DNA of 64,000 bases from NCBI RefSeq assembly GCF_021726475.1, contig NZ_JAKJRU010000002.1:372001-436000 (forward strand), in the 5' to 3' direction. The position numbers were made by a program, and so were the translations under genes. Positions within the stretch are counted from its first letter, which is position 1; each line of letters opens with the position of its first letter. The stretch is from Pseudomonas oligotrophica. GTDB taxonomy: Bacteria; Pseudomonadota; Gammaproteobacteria; Pseudomonadales; Pseudomonadaceae. Below the pieces are notes generated by a model. It was not told where the DNA came from and made no database searches. It worked only from the letters and a program-made list of their open reading frames with translations. Of the stretch, positions 55,194-63,982 are shown one piece after another.

Positions 55194-55745
55194 ATGCAGT
55201 TGGACCGCGCGACCGGCTGGTGCCGGGGCATCCGCCATTGCCCGTCGCCGAACTTCAACCCGCGCCCCGACGGCGAGATATCCCTGCTGGTGATCCACAA
55301 CATCAGCCTGCCGCCGGGCTGCTTCGGCACCGGCAAGGTGCAGGAATTCTTCGCCAACCGGCTGGACTGCAGCGAGCATCCGTTCTTCGGCGAGATCGCC
55401 GGGCTCACGGTCTCGGCGCATTTCCTCATCGAGCGCGACGGCGCCATCACCCAGTTCGTCTCCTGCCTGGACCGCGCCTGGCATGCCGGTGTCTCGTGCT
55501 TCGCGGGGCGCGAGGGCTGCAACGATTTCTCCATCGGCATCGAGCTGGAGGGCACCGACGAGCAACCCTACAGCGAAGCGCAGTACGCTGCGCTGATCGA
55601 GCTGTGCCGCCTGCTGCAGCAGGCCTATCCGGCGATCACCCCCGAGCGTGTCTGCGGGCACAGCGACATCGCCCCCGGGCGCAAGACCGATCCGGGGCCG
55701 GCGTTCGACTGGCTGCGCCTGCGCGCGGCGGCGATCACCTGCTGA
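55194..55745 (+). CDS. ampD: 1,6-anhydro-N-acetylmuramyl-L-alanine amidase AmpD
   Basis: Cytoplasmic zinc amidase of 183 residues that removes the stem peptide from anhydro-muropeptides during wall recycling; its loss derepresses AmpC beta-lactamase in bacteria with AmpR. Zinc ligands are likely H35 (VIHNISLPPG), H156 (CGHSDIAPGRK) and D166 (TDPGPAFDW); SAHFLIERDG and FSIGIELEGTD are family blocks. It forms an operon with ampE (24-bp gap). No ampR or ampC lies in this window. Confidence 0.96.
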   Translation: MQLDRATGWCRGIRHCPSPNFNPRPDGEISLLVIHNISLPPGCFGTGKVQEFFANRLDCSEHPFFGEIAGLTVSAHFLIERDGAITQFVSCLDRAWHAGVSCFAGREGCNDFSIGIELEGTDEQPYSEAQYAALIELCRLLQQAYPAITPERVCGHSDIAPGRKTDPGPAFDWLRLRAAAITC

Positions 55746-55769
55746 CCCACACCTGAAAAGGACCTGCCG

Positions 55770-56615
55770 ATGAGTTTCCTGGTCATGCTGCTGGCGCTGC
55801 TGGTGGAAAAGTTCTCCGACTGGCGGGTGCGCATCCAGCAGGACGGCCCCTGGCTGGCCCAGCTGCGCCGCGCCGAGGGCAACCCGCGCCTGACGGGTGC
55901 GCCCTGGCTGGTGCTGCTGGCGCTGGTGGTGCTGCCGGCCTTGCTGCTCGGGCTGCTGCTGATGGCCTTGCAGCCGCTGGCCTACGGCTGGCTGGTGTTG
56001 CCGCTGCATCTGCTGGTGTTGCTCTATGCGCTGGGGCGCGGCCATGCCAAGCGCGAGCTGGGCCCGCTGCGCGATGCCTGGCGGCGCAACGACCTGGAGG
56101 CCGCCGCGCTGGTGGCCGAGCGCGACCTAGGGCTGACGGCCGACGAGCCGGCGGCGCTGGCCCGGGCGATCGAGGCGCAGCTGCTGTGGCGCGGCTACCA
56201 GGACTTCTTCGCGGTGATCTTCTGGTACCTGCTGCTCGGCCCCGTGCTGGCCCTGGCCTACCGCCTGCTCGCCCTGGTCGAACAGCACGCCGGTGATGCC
56301 GCGCTACGCGAGCGTGCCAGCCAGTTGCGCCATGGCCTCGACTGGCTGCCGGTGCGCCTGCTGGCGGCCAGCTTCGCCCTGGTGGGCAACTTCACCGCGG
56401 TGAGCCGCGTGCTGCTGCACGAGCTGCTGAACTGGGATATCCCCGCGCGCCGGCTGCTGGCCGAGGTCGGTCCGCAGGCCGCCGACCTGCGTGGCGAGAT
56501 CGAGCCGCGCGAGGTGGTCGCCCGACTGGATACGCTGGCCGAGCTGCTGATCCGCGCGCGGGTGCTCTGGTACGCCGCCGCCGCGCTCTGGGTGCTCCTG
56601 CCCTGGGCTGAATAG
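55770..56615 (+). CDS. ampE: Inner membrane protein AmpE
   Basis: A 281-residue integral membrane protein of the AmpE/CobD-like family, encoded with AmpD and described as a modulator of beta-lactamase induction. Hydrophobic segments lie at about 45-65, 70-90, 148-168 and near the C-terminus (260-277). The N-terminus MSFLVMLLALLVEKFSDWR and the WYLLLGPVLALAYRLL segment are typical. It starts 24 bp after ampD. Confidence 0.92.
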   Translation: MSFLVMLLALLVEKFSDWRVRIQQDGPWLAQLRRAEGNPRLTGAPWLVLLALVVLPALLLGLLLMALQPLAYGWLVLPLHLLVLLYALGRGHAKRELGPLRDAWRRNDLEAAALVAERDLGLTADEPAALARAIEAQLLWRGYQDFFAVIFWYLLLGPVLALAYRLLALVEQHAGDAALRERASQLRHGLDWLPVRLLAASFALVGNFTAVSRVLLHELLNWDIPARRLLAEVGPQAADLRGEIEPREVVARLDTLAELLIRARVLWYAAAALWVLLPWAE

Positions 56616-56708
56616 GCTGCATCGCCGCCGTCGATGGGCGCTCTGGCGCGGGCCTGCGGCGGCGAGCGGGCAGATCGGCCAAGCAGTAGCCATCATCTGG
56701 CCATTACC

Positions 56709-56735
56709 TTAAGTTACAAAGCCCCTTCCCGATAT
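56709..56735 (+). promoter_or_regulatory. Flagellar sigma-28 (FliA) type promoter of the chemoreceptor gene
   Basis: TTAAGTTA (56709-56716), an 11-bp spacer, and CCCGATAT (56728-56735) match the FliA consensus TAAAGTTT-N11-GCCGATAA at six of eight bases in each half with exact spacing. It lies about 86 bp before the GTG start. Confidence 0.75.
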
Positions 56736-56821
56736 CCCGTATAAGTCGGCTCGTTCCCCTGACGAACCCTGCTGCGGCCGCGCGCTGCAAGCACATACCA
56801 ATAAGATTTGGGAGACGTCGC

Positions 56822-58852
56822 GTGAAAGGCCTCTTGTATCCCGCCGTGGCATTCATGAACCGCCTGAGCTTCGGCATGAAGTTCAGCCTCGTCAGCCTGC
56901 TGTTCTTCATCCCCATGGCGCTGACCAACTTCTACCTGGTCCGCGACTCCTACCGCGAATTCGTCGGCACCCGCACCGAACTGCACGGCCTCGAGCCGCT
57001 CGGTGCGGCGCTGCGCCTGCGCCGCGACCTCGAGGACTGGCACGACCTGGTGCAGATCGAGGCGATCATCGGCCAGGCCGGCAACCAGCCGGCCCTGAGC
57101 CAGCGCCTGAAGGCGGTCGAGGGCCGGCTGCTCGATGCCTTGCAGCAGTTGCAGCCGGTCAGCGGCGATGCGCAGCAGGTGGCCGAGTTCGACAGCCGGC
57201 GCGACCAGCTCCGCCAGGCGCTTGCCGAGGCCGAAGCCGAGCCGTCGCTGCAGTCGAAGGCAGCCATGGCCGGCAGCGTGCTGGGCAATTCCCAGGTGCT
57301 GATCAAGCTGATCGCCAGCCAGTCGGGGCTCAGCCAGGATGCCGAGCGCGAGGTCCGGCTACTCGCCGAGCTGCTGACCGGCGTCACCCCGGCGATCACC
57401 TCGGCGCTCGGCAAGGGGCGCGCAGTCGGTGCCTACACCTTCGGCCAGGGCTACCTGGATTCGGCCGCCAGCAACCTGCTCGACGGCCTGGTGCTGGAGC
57501 TGGAGAAGCTCCAAGCGCAGTACCGCACCCAGCTGCAGGATGCCGTCGACGGCAGCGCCATGGCGCGCAGCCGCCTCGGCGAGCTGGCCGCACAGAGCAA
57601 CGAATCGCTGGACATCGCCAGCCAGGTCATCCAGGACGAGGTGATCATGGCCGACACGCTGGACCGGCCGTGGGATGCCTTCTACGAACGCATCAGCGCG
57701 GAAATGGCGAAGACCTACCAGCTCAACGACGGCGTGCTCGCCGTGCTCGACCAGCGCCTGCAGGAACGCCTGGCCGACAAGCGCCTGCTGATGGGCCTGC
57801 TGCTGGCGGCGCTGCTGGTGGTGTTCGTGCTCGTCGCCTACCTCTACGGCGCCTTCTACGTCTCCACCCGTGCCTCGCTCAACGCCCTCGGGCAGATCAT
57901 GGACCAGGTCGCCGACGGCGACATGACCGTGCGCTACCAGGTGGTCAGCCGCGACGAGCTGGGCGAGCTGGGCCAGGTCTTCAATGCGACCGTGGCACGG
58001 ATCCGCGAGCTGATCGAGCGCGTCGGCCACACCGTGCGCGAGGTCGAGCGCCAGGCCGGTGCGGTCGAGCAGGTCTCGGGGCAGAGCAACCTGACCGTCG
58101 GCGAGCAGCGCGCGCAGATCGAGCAGGTCGCCACCGCGATGAACGAGATGGCCGCCACCGCCCAGGCCGTGGCGACCAGCGCCGAGGCCGCGGTGGGCAG
58201 TGCGCAAGGCGTCAACGAGGAAACCGTCAGCGGGCGCGCGCTGGTGGTCGCCCAGGTCGGCGGCATCCAGCGGCTGGCTGCGGAAATCGACGAGTCGGTG
58301 AAGGTCATCAACCGCCTGGCCGACGACAGCGGCGCGATCAGCAAGGTGCTCGACGTGATCAAGGGCATCGCCGAGCAGACCAACCTGCTGGCGCTCAATG
58401 CGGCGATCGAGGCGGCCCGCGCCGGCGAGCAGGGCCGCGGTTTCGCGGTGGTCGCCGACGAGGTGCGCAGCCTGGCGCGGCGTACCCAGCAGTCCACCGA
58501 GGAAATCGAGCAGATGATCGCCCGCCTGCAATCGGGCGTCGGCGCGGCGGTCAGGACCATGCATGCCAGCCACGCCCTGGCCGACGACACGGTCAGCCAG
58601 TCGGCGCAAGTCGAGCAGGCGCTGGAGAACATCCTCGGCGCGGTCGGCCTGATCGTCGACCAGAACCAGCAGATTGCCGCCGCCGCCGAGCAGCAGACGG
58701 CGGTGACCCACGACATCGACCGCAACATCGTGTCGATCAACGAGGCCGGCCAGCGCACCGCCGAAGGCGCCGGCCAGACCGAACAGGCCAGCCGCGAGAT
58801 GAGCCTGCTGGTCGGCCAGCTGCGCGAACTGATCGCGGCGTTCCGGGTGTAG
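56822..58852 (+). CDS. Methyl-accepting chemotaxis protein with HAMP domain
   Basis: Chemoreceptor of 676 residues beginning with GTG behind TGGGAGA. TM1 is at about 20-41 (FSLVSLLFFIPMALTNFYLV), a long helical periplasmic domain spans about 42-320, TM2 is at about 322-344, followed by a HAMP domain (about 345-400) and a signalling domain whose tip reads [38 protein letters not shown] in the sequence at about 519-555. There is no CheR pentapeptide at the end. Its position after ampDE matches PA4520 of P. aeruginosa as I recall. The ligand is unknown. A FliA-type promoter upstream ties it to the flagellar regulon. Confidence 0.92.
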   Translation: MKGLLYPAVAFMNRLSFGMKFSLVSLLFFIPMALTNFYLVRDSYREFVGTRTELHGLEPLGAALRLRRDLEDWHDLVQIEAIIGQAGNQPALSQRLKAVEGRLLDALQQLQPVSGDAQQVAEFDSRRDQLRQALAEAEAEPSLQSKAAMAGSVLGNSQVLIKLIASQSGLSQDAEREVRLLAELLTGVTPAITSALGKGRAVGAYTFGQGYLDSAASNLLDGLVLELEKLQAQYRTQLQDAVDGSAMARSRLGELAAQSNESLDIASQVIQDEVIMADTLDRPWDAFYERISAEMAKTYQLNDGVLAVLDQRLQERLADKRLLMGLLLAALLVVFVLVAYLYGAFYVSTRASLNALGQIMDQVADGDMTVRYQVVSRDELGELGQVFNATVARIRELIERVGHTVREVERQAGAVEQVSGQSNLTVGEQRAQIEQVATAMNEMAATAQAVATSAEAAVGSAQGVNEETVSGRALVVAQVGGIQRLAAEIDESVKVINRLADDSGAISKVLDVIKGIAEQTNLLALNAAIEAARAGEQGRGFAVVADEVRSLARRTQQSTEEIEQMIARLQSGVGAAVRTMHASHALADDTVSQSAQVEQALENILGAVGLIVDQNQQIAAAAEQQTAVTHDIDRNIVSINEAGQRTAEGAGQTEQASREMSLLVGQLRELIAAFRV

Positions 58853-58861
58853 CCGGCGGCG

Positions 58862-59641
58862 TCAGCTCCAGCCGAACAGCTCGCAGCTGTTGCGATAGCT
58901 GGCCTCGGCCAGGTCCTCGGCACGGATGCCGCGCAGCTCGGCCAGGCGGTGGCAGATGTCGGGAAGGTATTCCGGGCTGTTGCGCGCGCCCGGGTGCATG
59001 GCCGGGGCGATGTCCGGGGCGTCGGTTTCCAGCACGATGCCGTCGAGCGGCAGCTGCTGCAGCACACGGTGCATGCGGCGTGCCTGCGGCCAGGTGCCGG
59101 CGCCGCCGAGGCCGAGCCTGAAGCCGAGCCTGAGGTACTCGCGGGCCTCTTCCCAGCTGCCGCTGAAGGCATGCACGACGCCACCACGGCGCAGCCGGTG
59201 GCGCTTGAGCGTGGCGATCATCGCCGCGTGGGCGCGACGCACGTGCAGCAGCACCGGCAGCTCGAAGTCGGCGGCCAGCTGCAGCTGGCGCTCGAGGATG
59301 AGCTGCTGGCGTGCGTGGTCCGGCTGGTCGATGTAGTAGTCCAGGCCGATCTCGCCGACAGCGCAGAGCTTCGCCTCGCCGCGCAGGCGTTGCAGCCAGT
59401 CGCCCAGCGCCGCCAGGTGCTCGTCGCGGTGCTGGCGCAGGAACACCGGGTGCAAGCCGAGCGCGGCGTAGACGGCGGGCTGCTCGCTGGCCAGCTGCCA
59501 GACACGCTGCCAGTTCTGCGCATGCACGCCGAGCACGACGATGCGCTCGACGCCAGCCGCCTGGCTGCGCGCCAGCACCTGCTGGCGATCGGCATCGAAA
59601 TCCTCGAAGTCGAGGTGGGTATGGGTGTCGATCAGTCGCAC
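58862..59641 (-). CDS. tatD: TatD-family metal-dependent hydrolase / DNase
   Basis: A 259-residue TIM-barrel metalloprotein of the TatD family; E. coli members are 3'-5' DNases active in DNA repair. Metal ligands: IDTHTHLDFEDF at the N-terminus, GEIGLDYY, LPVLLHVRRAH, HAFSGSWEEA and LETDAPDI. The start is GTG at 59641 with GGAG five bases ahead; the longer frame runs through the neighbouring gene. It lies 17 bp after an unknown gene in the ada operon and converges with the chemoreceptor gene with 9 bp between stops. Paralogues are usual, so tatD versus ycfH/yjjV is not certain. Confidence 0.88.
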   Translation of the reverse strand: MRLIDTHTHLDFEDFDADRQQVLARSQAAGVERIVVLGVHAQNWQRVWQLASEQPAVYAALGLHPVFLRQHRDEHLAALGDWLQRLRGEAKLCAVGEIGLDYYIDQPDHARQQLILERQLQLAADFELPVLLHVRRAHAAMIATLKRHRLRRGGVVHAFSGSWEEAREYLRLGFRLGLGGAGTWPQARRMHRVLQQLPLDGIVLETDAPDIAPAMHPGARNSPEYLPDICHRLAELRGIRAEDLAEASYRNSCELFGWS

Positions 59642-59658
59642 GGCATCTCCGATGGCGC

Positions 59659-59901
59659 TCAGCGGCCTTGCTCTTCGATCTGGATATCGCTCACCCCGAG
59701 CTCCTGCAGGCGGCTGTGCTCGCTGGGCACCTCGGGGTTCTCCCAGGGCGCGTCCACCGCCGCGCGGGGTTCGCGGACATGGTGCAGGAGGATCTCCAGC
59801 TCGACCTGGGCCAGGCTCGGTTCCTCGAAGGCGCTCATCAGCAGCGACGCCGGTTCGCCGTTGATGCGGTAGTGGATGCGATAGCGCTTGAGTTCGGTCA
59901 C
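59659..59901 (-). CDS. Conserved-type small protein of unknown function between ada and tatD
   Basis: An 80-residue protein that I do not recognise. It begins MTELKRYRIHYRINGEPASLLMSAF-type beta-strand text, has a mixed middle (VELEILLHHVREP) and an acidic end (LGVSDIQIEEQ). There is no signal peptide or membrane segment. The start ATG overlaps the ada stop by 4 bp and tatD starts 17 bp after its stop, so the three genes appear to form one operon, suggesting, but not proving, a link to DNA repair. Confidence 0.75.
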   Translation of the reverse strand: MTELKRYRIHYRINGEPASLLMSAFEEPSLAQVELEILLHHVREPRAAVDAPWENPEVPSEHSRLQELGVSDIQIEEQGR

Positions 59902-60989
59902 GGGGCCTCCGGCGTCGTGGTGGGGTTTCCCATGGGACCACGCCCGGCGGCCGAGTCTCCCGAGGCGGCGGATTCGCCGGCCAGCAGCGCGGCCTTGCGT
60001 TCCAGCCCCCAGCGATAGCCGGTCAGCGCCTGGCCGGCGCCGACCACCCGGTGGCAGGGCACCAGCAGGCCGACCGGGTTGCTGGCGCAGGCGCGGGCCA
60101 CGGCGCGGGCGTGGCTGCCGAGTTCGCCGGCCAGCTCGGCATAGCGCCGTGTCTGCCCCGGCGGGATCGCCTGCAGCGCCTGCCAGACGCGGCGCTGGAA
60201 GGCGCTGCCGCGCAGGTCCAGCGGCAACTGCGCGGCGCGGGCCGGTTCCTCCAGCTGGCCGACCACCGCCTGCAGCCAGTCGCCCAGGCCGGCCTGGTCA
60301 CGTTCGAGCAGGGCGCCGGCGAAGCGTTGCTCGAGCTCGGCCTGCAGCCCGCTTTCGCTGTCGCCGAACAGCAGGGCGCAGATGCCCTGTTCGCTCGCGG
60401 CGATCAGCAGCAGTCCCAGCGGGCAGGCGGTGATCGCGTAGCGCAGCCGTTCGCCGCTGGCGCGCCGCCGGCGCTGCGCCGGGCTCAGCGGCTGTTTCGC
60501 CTGGTACAGCGCGCGGGTGCCGCCGTAGCCGGCGCTCAGTGCGGCGTCGAGCACGCTGCTGGCCTCGGGCAGGGCGGCCTGCAGGCGCTCGCGGCGCCGG
60601 GCTTCGGCCCAGGTGCGCGGGGTCAGCCCGGTGCGGGCCTTGAAGGCGCGGGCCAGGTGCGAGGGCGACAGGCCGATGCGCGCCGCCAGCTGCGCCAGGG
60701 TCGGCGCCCGTTCGGCCGTCTCCAGCAGCCGGCAGGCGGCGGTGACCAGTTCGTCCAGCTGGCGTGCCGGGCTGGGCCCGCCCGGGTTGCAGCGGCGGCA
60801 GGCGCGAAAGCCGGCGGCCTCGGCCTGCTCGGCACTGGCGAAGAAGCGCACGCGGTCGCGCCGTGGACGACGGGCCGGGCAATCCGGCCGGCAATAGATG
60901 CCGGTCGACTGCACGGCGAAGACGAATTGCCCGTCCTGCGTCGCGTCGCGGTCGCAGACGGCCTGCCAGCAGCGGTCGGCATCGAGCAT
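59898..60989 (-). CDS. ada: Ada: DNA alkylation-response activator / O6-methylguanine-DNA methyltransferase
   Basis: A 363-residue trifunctional protein. The N-terminal zinc domain carries C33 and C37 (GIYCRPDC) with C64 and C67 (ACRRC); one of these takes the methyl from phosphotriesters and switches the protein to an activator. An AraC-type helix-turn-helix follows (about 80-175), then the methyltransferase domain with active-site C312 in PCHR (311-314). The ATG at 60989 (MLDADRCWQAV) is the usual start. The coding frame ends overlapping the next small gene. I see no convincing Ada box upstream. Confidence 0.95.
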   Translation of the reverse strand: MLDADRCWQAVCDRDATQDGQFVFAVQSTGIYCRPDCPARRPRRDRVRFFASAEQAEAAGFRACRRCNPGGPSPARQLDELVTAACRLLETAERAPTLAQLAARIGLSPSHLARAFKARTGLTPRTWAEARRRERLQAALPEASSVLDAALSAGYGGTRALYQAKQPLSPAQRRRRASGERLRYAITACPLGLLLIAASEQGICALLFGDSESGLQAELEQRFAGALLERDQAGLGDWLQAVVGQLEEPARAAQLPLDLRGSAFQRRVWQALQAIPPGQTRRYAELAGELGSHARAVARACASNPVGLLVPCHRVVGAGQALTGYRWGLERKAALLAGESAASGDSAAGRGPMGNPTTTPEAP

Positions 60990-61149
60990 GGCGGCGCACT
61001 CCAAGATGAGGTGGGGGCGATTGTCGATCCGTGCGCCAGTGCTTGCCAATCCGCATCGGACTTTCAAAGCGGGCGCCGGGCATGGTAGCCGTCCGGCGAT
61101 TGCCGTAACCTGCGGCCGCCCATGTCTGCCAGAGGAGCCCGCCCTCGCG

Positions 61150-62028
61150 ATGAAAACCCCCAAGCGACTCGAACCGCTGATCGAGGACGGCCTGATCGAC
61201 GAGGTCGTGCGGCCGCTGATGAGCGGCAAGGAGGCCTCGGTCTACGTGGTGCGCTGCGGCGAGGCGCTGCGCTGTGCCAAGGTCTACAAGGAGGCCGACA
61301 AGCGCGGCTTCCGCCAGGCCGCCAAGTACCAGGAGGGCCGCAAGGTGCGCAACAGCCGCGATGCCCGGGCCATGGCCAAGGGCTCGAAGTACGGCAAGCG
61401 CGAGCGCGAGGAGACCTGGCAGAACGCCGAGGTCGCCGCCCTCTACCGCCTGGCCGCGGCCGGCGTGCGGGTGCCGCAGCCCTACGACTTCCTCGACGGC
61501 GTGCTGCTGATGGAGATGATCGTCGGTGACGACGGCGATGCCGCCCCGCGGCTGAACGACGTCGACCTGCACCCGGACGACGCCCGCGAGTTCCATGCCT
61601 TCATGATCGGCGAGATCGTCAAGATGCTCTGCGCCGGGCTGGTGCACGGCGACCTGTCGGCGTTCAACGTGCTGCTCGACGGCCAGGGCCCGGTGATCAT
61701 CGACCTGCCGCAGGCGGTGGATGCCGCGGGCAACAACCATGCGTTCGAGATGCTCGAGCGCGACGTCGGCAACATGGCCGCCTACTTCGGCCAGTTCGCC
61801 CCGGAGTTGCGCTTCACCCGCTACGCCAAGGAGATGTGGGCGCTCTACGAGGAGGGCCGGCTGACGCCGCAGACCTCGCTCACCGGCGAGTTCGCCGAGC
61901 CCGAGGATGCCGCCGACCTGGACGCGGTGATGCGCGAGATCAAGGCCGCGCTCGCCGAGCAGGCGCGTCGCGAAGCCCTGCGCGAGGAGCGCGACGACGA
62001 GCCGCCGCCACCGCCCTGGCTGAGCTGA
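61150..62028 (+). CDS. RIO-type serine protein kinase
   Basis: A 292-residue atypical kinase of the RIO family (PA4780-like from memory). GKEASVYVV (26-34) is the reduced ATP loop, K44 a candidate ATP lysine, HGDLSAFN (166-173) the catalytic loop with D168 and N173, and IIDLP with D185 the metal-binding site. The C-terminal tail is Glu/Arg-rich and ends in a run of Pro. Substrates are unknown. The ATG at 61150 is used; the upstream frame overlaps the ada start region. It converges with the deacetylase-type gene, with 6 bp between stops. Confidence 0.88.
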   Translation: MKTPKRLEPLIEDGLIDEVVRPLMSGKEASVYVVRCGEALRCAKVYKEADKRGFRQAAKYQEGRKVRNSRDARAMAKGSKYGKREREETWQNAEVAALYRLAAAGVRVPQPYDFLDGVLLMEMIVGDDGDAAPRLNDVDLHPDDAREFHAFMIGEIVKMLCAGLVHGDLSAFNVLLDGQGPVIIDLPQAVDAAGNNHAFEMLERDVGNMAAYFGQFAPELRFTRYAKEMWALYEEGRLTPQTSLTGEFAEPEDAADLDAVMREIKAALAEQARREALREERDDEPPPPPWLS

Positions 62029-62034
62029 GCGGGT

Positions 62035-62955
62035 TCAACGCAGCCCGTAGCGCTGCCAGGCACGGGCTGCGGCGAAGTGCAGCTGGGCGTGGCGGCGGGC
62101 GAGCAGGGCGCGGTCCTTGTCGTAGCCGCCGCCGATCAGCCCGACCACCGGGATGTCGCGCCCCAGGCAGTGCTCGATGACCCGTGCGTCCCGCGCCGCC
62201 AGGCCGGCGTCGCTGAGCGCGAGCAGGCCGAGGGCGTCGTCGCGGTGCACGTCGACGCCGGCGTCGTAGAGCACCAGGTCCGGCTGGTAGAGCGGCAGCA
62301 GGTAGCCGAGGGTGTCGTCGACCACCTTCAGGTAGTCCGCGTCGCCGAGGCCGGGCGCCAGCGGGATGTCCCAGTCGCTCTCGGCCTTGCGCGCCGGGAA
62401 GTTCTTCTCGCAGTGCAGCGAGACGGTCACCGCGTCGGGCACCCCGGCGAGGATGCGTGCGGTGCCGTCGCCCTGGTGCACGTCGCAGTCGAAGATCAGC
62501 ACGCGCCCGACCCGGCCGCTTTCCAGCAAGGAGAGGGCGATCACCGCCAGGTCGTTGAAGATGCAGAAGCCCGAGGCATGGTCGCGATGGGCATGATGGG
62601 TGCCGCCGGCCAGGTGGCAGGCCAGGCCGTGCTGCAGCGCCTGCTCGGCGGCCAGCAATGAACCGCCGACCGCGCGCACCGTGCGCCGGGCCAGCGCCGG
62701 GCTCCACGGCAGGCCGAGGCGGCGCAGCTCGGCGTGGCCCATCTCGCCGTTGCAGTAGCGGTCGACATAGGCGCGCTCGTGGGCGAGGGCGAGCACCTCG
62801 CGCGGGCACAGCCCGGGCCGCAGCAGCGCATCGTCGCGGGTCAGGCCGCTGTCGACCAGGTGGTCGCGCAGCAGGCGGAACTTCTCCATGGGAAAGCGGT
62901 GCCCCGGCGGCAGCGGCGGGCTGTAGTCGTCGTGGTAGATCAGCGGCAGGGGCAT
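62035..62955 (-). CDS. Histone deacetylase-family (acetoin utilisation/acetylpolyamine type) zinc hydrolase
   Basis: A 306-residue class II-like deacetylase-fold enzyme that would remove acyl groups from small amides or protein lysines. Key residues: the tandem H120-H121 in GGTHHAHRDH, FCIFND, zinc ligands D158 and H160 (FDCDVHQGDGT) and D235 (AGVDVHRDD), and Y278 in GGGYDKD. The substrate is not determinable from sequence. It diverges from tesB with a 157-bp gap. Confidence 0.9.
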   Translation of the reverse strand: MPLPLIYHDDYSPPLPPGHRFPMEKFRLLRDHLVDSGLTRDDALLRPGLCPREVLALAHERAYVDRYCNGEMGHAELRRLGLPWSPALARRTVRAVGGSLLAAEQALQHGLACHLAGGTHHAHRDHASGFCIFNDLAVIALSLLESGRVGRVLIFDCDVHQGDGTARILAGVPDAVTVSLHCEKNFPARKAESDWDIPLAPGLGDADYLKVVDDTLGYLLPLYQPDLVLYDAGVDVHRDDALGLLALSDAGLAARDARVIEHCLGRDIPVVGLIGGGYDKDRALLARRHAQLHFAAARAWQRYGLR

Positions 62956-63112
62956 GGCGGGGTCCGGCGGATTTGGCGCGAGTATGCCGGCCGCGCGGTG
63001 GCACGCTCAAGCGGCGCGCAGGCGGCACGATCGCCGGCGTTCGCCGCCGTGCTGGAGCCCCGGGCTGCGAATCCGTACCATGGCGGCCTGCCTCGTGCCC
63101 AAGGAAAACACC

Positions 63113-63982
63113 ATGACCCAGACCCTCGACACCCTGGTCAACCTGCTCTCGCTGGAGCGCATCGAAGAGAACCTGTTTCGCGGCGCCAGCCAGGATCTGG
63201 GCTTTCCGCAGCTGTTCGGCGGCCAGGTGCTCGGCCAGGTGATCTCGGCGGCGAGCCAGACGGTGGAGACCACCCGTCACGTGCACTCGCTGCACGGCTA
63301 CTTCCTGCGCCCGGGCGACTCCCACGAGCCGGTGGTCTACGACGTCGATCGCGTGCGCGACGGGCGCAGCTTCACCACCCGCCGGGTCAGCGCGATCCAG
63401 AAGGGCCACATCATCTTCACCGGGATCGCCTCGTTCCAGGCCGAGGAGAACGGCTACGAGCACCAGTTGCCAATGCCGGAGGTGGCCGGCCCCGAGGACC
63501 TGGCCAGCGAATGGGAACTGCTGCACAAGCTCGCGCCGCTGGTGCCCGAGCGGGTCATGGAGAAGCTGCGCCGGCCCAAGCCGATCGAGATCCGCCCGGT
63601 GACCCTGCAGGACCCGACCAACCCGCAGCCACTCGAGCCGGTCCGCCACCTGTGGTTCCGCGCCGACGGCACGCTGCCGAGCAGCCCGGCGCTGCACAAG
63701 TACCTGCTGGCCTATGCGTCGGACTTCAGCTTCATCGGCACCGCGCTGCAGCCCCACGGCGTGAGTTCCTGGAGCAAGTTCATCCAGCTGGCCAGCCTGG
63801 ACCACGCCATCTGGTTCCACCGCGAGGTGAAGATGGACGACTGGCTGCTGTACTCGATCGACAGCCCCTGGGCCGGCAACGCCCGCGGCTTCGTGCGCGG
63901 CAGCATCTTCAACCGCGCCGGCGAGCTGGTCGCCTCGGTGGCCCAGGAAGGGCTGATCCGCGCCCGCGAGGACTGGATGTGA
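63113..63982 (+). CDS. tesB: Acyl-CoA thioesterase II
   Basis: Double hot-dog thioesterase of 289 residues that hydrolyses medium- and long-chain acyl-CoA. It shows LFGGQVLGQVISAASQTV and LHGYFLRPGD in the first hot dog, and SLDHAIWFHREVKMDDWLLY with FNRAGELVASVAQEGLIR in the second, which contain the Asp and Gln expected of the TesB active site. The start ATG is at 63113 behind AAGGAAA; upstream frame extension is not supported. Confidence 0.95.
   Translation: MTQTLDTLVNLLSLERIEENLFRGASQDLGFPQLFGGQVLGQVISAASQTVETTRHVHSLHGYFLRPGDSHEPVVYDVDRVRDGRSFTTRRVSAIQKGHIIFTGIASFQAEENGYEHQLPMPEVAGPEDLASEWELLHKLAPLVPERVMEKLRRPKPIEIRPVTLQDPTNPQPLEPVRHLWFRADGTLPSSPALHKYLLAYASDFSFIGTALQPHGVSSWSKFIQLASLDHAIWFHREVKMDDWLLYSIDSPWAGNARGFVRGSIFNRAGELVASVAQEGLIRAREDWM

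Noticed and set aside
61060-61075. CAAAGCG-type sequence upstream of ada as an Ada box
   Set aside because: Only one half of the expected A box / B box pattern is visible, and the spacing to ada is not convincing.
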